From Crocodylus rhombifer (taxonomy: Eukaryota > Chordata > Crocodylia > Crocodylidae): 64,000 bases of DNA. The stretch lies in the NCBI GenBank assembly GCA_038503035.1, contig JAVSML010018825.1, forward strand, positions 1-64,000, read 5' to 3'. The notes under the pieces were generated by a model. That model worked only from the letters and a program-made list of their open reading frames with translations. It was not told the origin of the DNA and did not search any database. Shown one piece after another: positions 56,426-64,000 of this stretch (the first letter of the stretch is position 1; each line of letters begins with the position of its first letter). A program made the translations under genes and the position numbers.

Positions 56426-57396
56426 GCCGGGCTGTGTGTGGCTTTGGACAGAGCTTTGGATCCAGAGAGGCTTCAGACACTTTGGGGTCCAAAGCAGCAT
56501 GTCCAGGTCGAAGCGGTGACTTCGTTCAGCTTCATGAAGCGGTTCAGAGCCGCCTCAGAGATCTGGCCATAGGATATAATGGGGAAACAATATAATATCT
56601 ATAACTTTGCTGTTTTTTGTCTGATATGGATAACATTTCCAGGGCTGGTAGATTCTACAGAGAGCATAAAGTCTGCCAAGTTTCAAGAAGATCAGTGTAG
56701 GGGTTTGGTGGAAACTGCACCCCAAATTCTTGAAAGCAAAACTCATGTCACGTCTAGGCATTACAATATAAGGGGGGTCAAAACTGCAGGGGTGGCAGCC
56801 TATGCTGAGGCTACAAAGCCTGCCAACTTTCAAGAAGATAGGTACAGGGGCTTGGGAGGAACTGGACCACAAATTCTGTCACGTCTATGTGTTACAACAT
56901 GGGGGGGGTGGTCAAAACTGCAGGACTGGTAGCTGTTGCTGAGGCCAAAAAGCCTGCCAAGTTTCAAGAAGATCGGTGCAGAGGTTTCTGGGGAGCTGCC
57001 TCTCAAGTTGTGGACAAGCAGAACTGGTGCCATGGGTAACACTGCGTGTGTTAAGGTACACCGGGGTGACAGCTACAGGGATGGTGGTCCCTGTTGAGGC
57101 CATGATGCCCGCCAGCTGTTGAGGAGATCGGTGCAGGGGGGTTCTGGGTCCCTGCACTCCTAGCTGCTGATGGACAAAACTCATTTCCAAATAGGAAAAA
57201 ACCCGTCAAAGTTATAGATATTTCATTGATTCTCCATTATACCCTATGGCTGGATCTCCGAGGCAGCTCTGAAGCTTCAGAGCTGCTTTGGCCAGATCGA
57301 GGCAGAAACCTGGTCTGGAGCACCGGGTCAGATCACTGCCATCCGAAGCACCCGGATCCAAAGCTGGATCGGATCACTGCCAACTTGCATAGGCCT
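56426..57396. mobile_element. Non-autonomous hAT, 971 bp
   Basis: Flanked by a perfect AACACACA duplication at 56418-56425 and 57397-57404. The ends are loosely inverted (GGGCTGTGTGTGG against AGGCCTATGCAAG). It contains about four modules of the shared type in reverse orientation (near 56738, 56879, 57004 and 57177). CCATAGGATATAATGGGG (56566) and CCATTATACCCTATGG (57231) form an internal inverted pair. GATCC/GGATC-rich palindromes cluster near 57340-57375. Non-coding. Confidence 0.82.
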
Positions 57397-57449
57397 AACA
57401 CACAAATGCTTTCTGATAGAGCCAAACATAAGAACACCCATATTTATAA

Positions 57450-57700
57450 TTGCTTGAAAACAAGGAAGTCTGGAGGCACTTGGCATGTTTACATCAGATG
57501 CCAACAGTGCAATAGACTAATTCTGGACTAATTCAGTAGTGTGCAAGGCAAAAAACAGGCTAATACACTAATGCACAGTAGTATTAGACTGCTGCACAAT
57601 TAGCATTATTAAAAAGCCATGAGCCGTTGCTACTTGGTTATACAAGTACTAAACTTAACTCACAGTAACTACAGCACATTAATATATATGTAGACACTTT
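57450..57700. mobile_element. MITE with GTCTACA-type ends
   Basis: The left GTTTACATCAGATGCC and the right TATGTAGACACTTT (reversed GTGTCTACATA) are imperfectly inverted. The interior is rich in ACTAAT and CAGTAG motifs. Confidence 0.5.
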
Positions 57701-58227
57701 CATTGCACATGCCATGCAGCTGCCAAAATGGCTGTTGTTTGTCTCTGGCTACAGGAAGCTGGAGGGGTGATGTCCCATTTTCACCATCTCGCAACTGTAG
57801 CTGGACAGTGTAGCCCATGCCTGATGTAGCAAGTGACCTGCTGGTAGTGTCTTGATGATCAGGGCTGTATACAGGCGTGGGCAAACCAGGAGGCTTCCTG
57901 GGGCCCAGACAGAAAGGGGGCCCAAAATGATGACAAAAATAATTATTATTATCCTTATCTGTGGGGCGGGGGGGGGGGGACGATACTAAAAGTTCACCCA
58001 AGGCTGCCAGGAGTCTAGGTACAGTGCTGTTGATGAGCAAGGGGCTCGCAGCCCTGGCTCCATGACCACAGAGTAGGCGATGAGAGCTCCCTTCTGCCAG
58101 AGCAGAGGGACGTTGTCTTTGCCTAAGGTCGCAGAGGCTGACCTGGCAGCAGGCAGCTCCCAGGGGCAGGAAATAATCTCCTGCCCCCTCCTGCCCAGCT
58201 GACCAGGAGCAAATGTGCTCCTGGTCA
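57701..58227. other. Unassigned, with hAT-like motif and poly-G
   Basis: CAGGCGTGGGCAAACCAGG at 57871 resembles a hAT start. A run of about ten G lies at 57967-57979. No gene. Confidence 0.35.
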
Positions 58228-58425
58228 GATGTTTACACATGCACTACCACTCAGTAAATAATCAAGAGTAAATTTGTTACTTGCATTTTGCAGGTAGCAA
58301 ATTTCCTTGCACTTAGAGTCACTTACTGTGCAGCAAGAGTCTGAACATGTCGACAGTGACATTTACTGTGCAATAATTAACTCTAATCTCACATAAAGCG
58401 TCTTGTGTAGACATGCCTGTTGAGC
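58228..58425. mobile_element. MITE with GTCTACA-type ends
   Basis: The left GATGTTTACACATGCACT and the right GCGTCTTGTGTAGACATGC (reversed GCATGTCTACACAAGACGC) are inverted. The interior has TTTACTGTGCA repeats. Confidence 0.55.
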
Positions 58426-59145
58426 ATCCAGGAAATGCAGCATCCTAGGACAGTGTCTATGCTAGGCAGCTGGCAGCAAAAAGTTTCTAGTACCAACTGC
58501 CTATCTCAGACTGTCTTGTAGGTTGCCACACTTCCTAGGCACTCAGGCCATGTCCCTCTGAGCATAAATGTGTAGTTTGTTCTACCTCGAAGCATTTAAG
58601 CCACATCGAAACACACACAGCACACTTTAATCCATTTGCTGTACTGCATATTTGAAGTGTGGTGGCAAAATTAGATGTCAGGACACGCCAGTATAAACAG
58701 AACAAAACAAAACAAAACCCCATGCTAAAAAACAAAAGCAAAAAAATAAAAAAACAAACAGAAAAAACCTGAGCGGGTCTCATGGAATTGGCCAGCCAGA
58801 GCCATGCTCCAAGTCCTGGGCATGCTGCAAGAAGCTGGAATACTTCCTCTGCTGTACCAGGAGGCCCACAGGACCTCAGTTCCTGGCCCCAGCTCAGGTG
58901 CTGGCCCCTGCCTGTTGACAGTGGACTTGGACCCAGCACCTATACCTTTGTTCCGGGTGAGCACAACCCTCAGACCAACCACAACACCTGCCAGTTGATA
59001 ATAGGTGAATTTACTGATAGAGAGTAAGAGCAAAAAAGCAACAATACAAACAATCAAACAATCCTATATCTACCAGTCCTCAGGCTATCATCAGAGTCAA
59101 AGTACATCTGGTTAGGATGCAGGCTCCACTCTGAGGCTGTCTCTT
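58426..59145. other. Unassigned sequence
   Basis: Contains an A-rich stretch (58700-58765, AACAAAACAAAAC). No gene. Confidence 0.35.
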
Positions 59146-59463
59146 TTAGATGTCAGCAGTCTGGAAGTGGGATGCCAAGGCAGCTAATGCCTCATGTAGG
59201 TGCACCTGAAGAATATTTGTCAGAGCACATAAAACTCCGACTACCCAGACCCCAGCCACCAGCTGAAAGTGGACTTGTATATTCATGACAGTTGTGTAAT
59301 GCAATGGATTACACATGACAGCACATTGGTCAGCAGCCATCACTAGGAGCATGAAGACCTCTGTACAAGCTGACAAAAAACAAAAAAAAAGAAGAATGTT
59401 TGTGCAAGGCAACGTTGGAAAGAAATGGTCTTTTCCTTTGCAAGGTATCTTCCTAATCCTCAC
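59146..59463 (-). pseudogene. Olfactory receptor fragment, other family
   Basis: A minus-strand frame of 105 codons. The centre reads FFCFLSACTEVFMLLVMAAD, then CAVMCNPLHYTTVMN and FQLVAGVWVVGVLCAL, which is the TM3 to TM4 part of an OR. The hallmark MAYDRYVAIC has become MAADQCAVMC, and neither N- nor C-terminal TM regions are found nearby. The NPLHYTTVMN wording differs from the four + strand copies, so it is from another OR family and not a member of this array. It suggests a wider, older OR cluster. Confidence 0.75.
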
Positions 59464-59587
59464 AGGAAAACCAATGAGAGGTACCCAGAGACAAAATCAT
59501 CAGAGGAGAGAAAGGATACAAAAGGAGGGATTTCAGAGCAGACTCCTGCTACAAAACAGATTGAATAAACATACAGTAACTATTCAC

Positions 59588-59795
59588 TGGGCGCATCTAC
59601 ATGAGATGCTTAAAGGACAGTAGAATTAATCTACTGTATACTAGCTTCATAAAAAAAGTGTGTGCTGGTGTTACTGTGTAGTAGTGCCAATTATGGCCCA
59701 TTCAGTCTAGTGTCTGTTACTACAGATACTAAACTTGATGTGCTGTAATTACGACACATTAATGAACTTGCAGACATGCCTAGTGAGTATAAACT
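59588..59795. mobile_element. MITE with GTCTACA-type ends
   Basis: The left CGCATCTACATGAGATGC and the right TTGCAGACATGCCT (reversed AGGCATGTCTGCAA) are inverted. The interior has AGTAGAATTAATCTACTG, a short palindrome. Confidence 0.55.
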
Positions 59796-62300
59796 CAGGG
59801 TAGCTTTTAGTCATACTGTCTGCCAGGCGATCAGACTGGGAGGCAGCAGGGATAATGCAAAGTTAAACACAACTCCAGAATGTATTTCTATTTTGCTCTC
59901 CATTAGAAGTGCTTACGTCAAGCCCACATCATTCCTCCTTAACATTTGCTGATTGGAGATATTTATAATTACACTATTCCCACATACCTTTCTATATCTA
60001 TTGTACCAGGTTTTGATTGTACCATTCTACATGTTTTTCTCATGATCAGTCATGTTAGATGCTATGCACCTTTATGATTTGCTGATTACTGAACCCAATT
60101 ACAGCATTCCCTATGCATCTCTTGTTTCAGATTTGAATCATAACATCCTATGTGCCATTATAGCAGTTCATAGTGATCCTCTCCATCTCAGGAGGTTCTG
60201 GAACAGATCCCACATGATCTGGTGCACTCTTGTTACCTTCCATAGAACTTTAACGCCTACCGTATTTGATCTGCCAGGTGGCCTACATATTCCAGTCTTT
60301 TTTATTTTTGCTTGTTAAGGCTTCAAGCATACTTTGTTTGCAATCTGTGCTACACTGTTATTGTTTCTCAAGTCCAACACTACAACCACATTACACTGAT
60401 GATGGTTGTATAAAGCACCATGAATTAGAGCCCATCCCCTAAACATCTGTAGGCACCCTTAATGACTTCTTGGTGAGATCATATTTTAATATTCTATTTC
60501 AGAAATGAAGAGATTGTATTTCTTTAGCCTCTCTCTTGTTATTCAATATTCTTTTTGAACCTGAATTCTTTTAGGCCTTTTCTGAAGCTGATGGGCACCA
60601 GAATATGGTCTCTCACAATAATTGTATTTGAAAAATGTATTTGTTATTGAGTATTAGTGAAATATTGCACAGATGGTTTAGGAGAATATACTTGAGGAGA
60701 AAAATCCCAAAGCTGACAGAGAGTTGCATCATCTATTTTCTGTGTATAAATTAATGAGTGTGGGGGGGAGACAAAGAACAGCTCTTTATTTTTCTGTGTA
60801 CATATCAGGTATCTCTTAGTTTTTACCTCCATTGACACTCTTTCACACTTGGTATGGTTTTCCCATTTAGAGTTGGTTTTTGTCACTGTCCTTTACTAGG
60901 GTTAGAACAAGATTTTACTTGTAAATGTCCAAAAGCTTAATGGTAGGTCACAAATCTCCTTAGTAAGTGACATTTGTCTGCATTTGATTCTCTTTTACAC
61001 CTATTTAATCTATTGCTTCCCTTACGAAAATGCAAATAGAGCCTGATCCTCCCACCCTTGCATTTTTCCATATACTGCTAAAAGCTGTTGCTCATATGCT
61101 CAGGGTCAAACTGATCTACCAGGTCTGAGATAAGGAAATATTTTTTTCCCTAGGGCAGATTGGCAAGAGACTTTGTGCTTTCTTTGTTTTTGCTTTCTTC
61201 TATTGTATGGGACATAGCCCACTTCCTGGAATCATCTGAGTATATTTTTTTAACCTATCACATTACTTGCAGTAACACAGATAGTGCCAGTGTTCTTGTC
61301 TCTCATGCTCTCTCTCTCTCTCTTTGTGGTGCACTTCAAGTTCTTTCTTTATTAGGTATTTTGTGGATGGTACTGTGGACCCTTTCAGACAAATGTTTGC
61401 CTGCAGGCACAGGGGACAGGCCTTAATGGCTCGGGAAATCACCTCCAGTCCTATGCTTTAAACTGCTCCCTCTTTTCTTATAGATGTTTTGGTCTATAGC
61501 TAATTCTCCAAGGCATTATGGTATTACAGATGTTCATTGTGCTATAACAACCACGATCCCAAACTGGAACCCTCTCATTCTTATAACAAACAGTCTAATG
61601 GCTTTGTGCTAGTCTAAAATTTCATGCAAGATGCCTTGGGGATCACACCTTCAGGGATGCTGTGGAAGCAAAATAGACTCATACAATATAAATGACCCTT
61701 AGGGAAAGCAGACTCTCCCTTCTTAGGTGACAGAGCTGCCACTTCAGCTAAGCACTGTTGAGAACACGTTGTAAGGATCCTTTATTGTCTCCTTTTACAT
61801 TTTTCCTTATTTCTTAGAACAAGAAGGTCTCCTAGATCATTTCTTCCCTAACATTTGCCAAAGAATGTTCTGTTGTTTTCCTGGGCAGTTATTGAAGCAC
61901 AGACGTGGGCTCAAATTGTCGAACTTGAACTGATCATGCAAATGTGAGTATGTGGATACCGCTGTGTTTAAAAGAAGACATTCAAGAGATTCAGGGAGTT
62001 GAGACTTAGGGATGTGACTATGAATTCAGTGGAGTCATGGATTTCACATGTCTTAGTTAAATCAGATTGAACTTTTTGAAGACACTTTCATACAGAATTA
62101 AAATAGTTTTTGTCTGATTTAGCTGAATTCATTGGGACAAATTCAGTGGGTCATAATATCAGTATCTGTGAGAGAGTGCTTATGCTAAGCAAGGCCTAGC
62201 ATTAAAAAAAATGCACTAAAACTCCCAGAATACTTCAAGGAGGTTGAGGAGTCAGCGATTGACATTCTGGTATTCACTTTCTAACCCTTAAATAAAAATA
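59796..62300. other. Unassigned sequence
   Basis: About 2.5 kb without a recognisable gene or transposon end. A short (CT)n run lies at 61306-61323. Confidence 0.4.
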
Positions 62301-62319
62301 CTGAACTTCTGACCTTTAA

Positions 62320-62942
62320 ACAATGATCAAAATAGCAGACATGCCGCTTACATTGTTAAAAATAGGAAACTGCATGGCTAAACCGCAATGACGAAAAAAC
62401 AATCGCATATTATATCAGTTTTAACATTTTAACCCTGCAAAAACCAGCAAAACATATAAATGAATAATGTATTTAGGTTATAAAAAATTAGCATAAAAAT
62501 ATAAAGGTCATTAAAAATTAACATAAAAAGCGTAATGATTATAATACAAAGCGTATCACCTGATATTATAATATAAATAAGTTAACTAAATAACTAATAA
62601 AAGTAAGAATTAAAAAATGCATATGTATAAGTGTTATCATATGTAACTAATAGTAAAGTTATGTTAAATGCCTCACTTCCACCATGGGGACAGTTTTGTA
62701 TCTTTTGCCTAAAAAAAGATAAGGGACTCCTTTTAAATGAGCTGTTGACCAGTTCTAAGACTACTGAATCAGGCAGCTGCACCTAGCCTCCGGGTTAGAG
62801 AGCAAGGGCTTGATTTGGGAACCTCGTGAACCAACAGACCTCCTTTAGTTTATGACTTTGTAAAACAATAAAAGTTTTAAATTAAACAGGTCTGAGCCTG
62901 TGCTTAATTCCGTCCTATATAATTTGGCATCGAGCTCCCACA
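62320..62942 (+). mobile_element. 5' LTR of an endogenous retrovirus
   Basis: Defined from its right side. A polyadenylation signal AATAAA is at about 62867-62872, followed by a short R/U5 ending CTCCCACA directly before a primer-binding-site-like TGGCGC. The left part is AT-rich (62400-62640). The left boundary is not fixed because the 3' LTR is outside the window and no target duplication can be checked; 62320 is a guess. Read as the left LTR of a + strand provirus. Confidence 0.6.
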
Positions 62943-62945
62943 ATT

Positions 62946-62963
62946 TGGCGCAGCAAGCAGGGT
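62946..62963 (+). promoter_or_regulatory. Putative tRNA primer-binding site
   Basis: TGGCGCAGCAAGCAGGGT, starting 4 bases after the LTR. The TGG start fits the CCA end of a tRNA. The primer tRNA could not be assigned. Confidence 0.55.
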
Positions 62964-63139
62964 GCCCTCAACCCCAAAGAGGTTGTAGTGGTACCCAAAA
63001 AGTCTGTTTCACAAAGCGAAGAAAGAAGGAGCATCCTGATTCCCGCTAGAGGACAGCAAGGGATCTTCGGATTTTCAGACTTTGGACTTCGGAATCAACC
63101 AGGTGAGAATAGCCTAAAGGGCACAGAATAGCTGGAGGG

Positions 63140-63270
63140 GCAATAAGAGTAGCCTAATCACGGGAGTGTGAGAGGGGCACTAAGAGTAGCNNNNNNNNNN
63201 TAAGAGTAGCCTAATCACGGGAGTGTGAGAGGGGCACTAAGAGTAGCCTAGTCACGGGAGTGTGAGTAGG
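63140..63270 (+). repeat. 37-bp tandem repeat with a 10-N gap
   Basis: Units of AAGAGTAGCCTAATCACGGG plus AGTGTGAGAGGGGCACT. About three and a half copies are visible, with ten N at 63191-63200 inside the array, so the true copy number is unknown. Confidence 0.9.
63191..63200. other. Assembly gap (10 N)
   Basis: Ten N between two copies of the 37-bp repeat; most likely a collapsed tandem array. Confidence 0.99.
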
Positions 63271-64000
63271 GTTAAACAGTGGTCTCTAAATAAAGTCTGT
63301 AAGTAATTATAGGGGGAACCGGGAGCAGAGAGCCACAAAAAAAAAAAAAAAAAAAAATCAGTTCCTATTTTTTAGGGGTGATTAGTTTTCACTCAAATTA
63401 TAGTTTTGGGGACAGTTTAATCTGTCTATTGGCAGCCACAGGACCATATAGAATAGTCTGGCTGAGAAATAGTAATCCTGCTTTGGTAAACAATTTTTAT
63501 TACCAGGTGAATGGTGTGTTGCCACAGTGTATAGACCTCAAGAAGAAGGGGAATATCAATTGTAAAAGAAAGAAAAAGGGGGTTGATAATATAACAATCT
63601 AGTTGTGTTAAGATTGCTTAAATTAATAACATGATTGCTTAGATTAATAACATGAGAATCTAGAGCCCCAAAAGAAGCTAAATGGTACAAATTGTGTAGG
63701 AAGTCACTGAAAAAACTAACTCAGAACCCACATGGAGATTAAGAAAAAGAAATTCAGGGTTGTTGTCACAATCCTGAGAATCCTGATTGTCCATTAAGAG
63801 GACCAAAAAACATATAGATGACACACAGGATTGGTTTTGTGGAGTGTGGTTGTGTATTCATCTAATAATTGGGAGCTGTGCTGTGGGCACGATACTTTGG
63901 TTAGGTCTCGTTTACTAAAAACAAAATAGTTATTATTGTCACCAATTATTAAAAATTTCATATTATAATTCCACTACTCAGGTGTATTCAGGCAATACTC

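Larger units (their letters stand above)
62964..64000 (+). mobile_element. Provirus leader, right side off the window
   Basis: Follows the primer-binding site. A good splice donor (CAGGTGAGA) lies at about 63099-63107, the usual place in a retroviral leader. No gag-like protein was recognised before the window ends. The 74-codon frame at 63378-63602 matches nothing I know. A poly-A tract (about 63338-63357) and AT-rich sequence fill the rest. Confidence 0.5.

Noticed and set aside
63140..63270. CRISPR-like direct repeats
   Set aside because: The units are contiguous with no variable spacers, in vertebrate DNA, inside a provirus leader.
63378..63602. Possible gag start of the provirus
   Set aside because: 74 codons with no recognisable retroviral motif and unusual composition; not supportable.

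Overview
The window reads as vertebrate nuclear DNA and most likely comes from a crocodilian; a turtle is the main alternative. Evidence for this is the large amount of 5'-truncated CR1 LINE sequence with short (ATTCTATG)-like tails, hAT elements with 8-bp target duplications, abundant short inverted-repeat elements, ERV-type LTRs, and intronless class II olfactory receptor (OR) exons. No operon, bacterial gene, tRNA, rRNA or CRISPR locus was seen. The species call is inference.

The genic content is a small tandem OR array on the + strand. There are three intact 310-codon genes (16381-17313, 22485-23417, 36081-37013) and one broken copy (48098-48768). Each coding exon has a conserved polypyrimidine/AG splice acceptor 30-35 bp upstream. 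A fifth, unrelated and badly decayed OR fragment lies on the - strand (59146-59463). The array grew by segmental duplication. The units around OR1 (13560-18925) and OR3 (34434-38615) are near-identical and offset by about 19.7 kb. The units around OR2 (18930-29640) and OR4 (44060-53430) form a second, older pair.

The rest is layered mobile DNA. 1-13.5 kb: a palindromic MITE, CR1 fragments, a second LINE type (3.6-4.8 kb), and nested LTRs including a solo LTR with its own minisatellite (11911-13121). 13.5-19 kb: OR1 unit with a solo LTR (13707-14855) absent from its paralog. 19-30 kb: a third LINE type, OR2, a 256-bp retroposon-like insert, and about 3.2 kb of CR1. 29.7-34.2 kb: small DNA transposons and CR1. 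34.2-38.6 kb: OR3 unit. 39254-42998: a structurally complete hAT transposon with perfect 8-bp target duplication and a frameshifted BED-type transposase. 44-53.5 kb: OR4 unit with a short hAT insertion and a CR1. 53.5-62 kb: mostly unassigned, with a 971-bp hAT derivative and several MITEs. 62.3-64 kb: the 5' LTR, primer-binding site and leader of an endogenous retrovirus that runs off the window, with a 10-N assembly gap inside a leader tandem repeat.

The most useful feature is that paralogous OR units act as empty-site controls, so several insertions can be ordered against the duplications directly. No clearly new biochemical system was found. The least familiar item is the hAT family whose 3' region carries roughly 140-170 bp tandem modules shared with three short elements elsewhere in the window.
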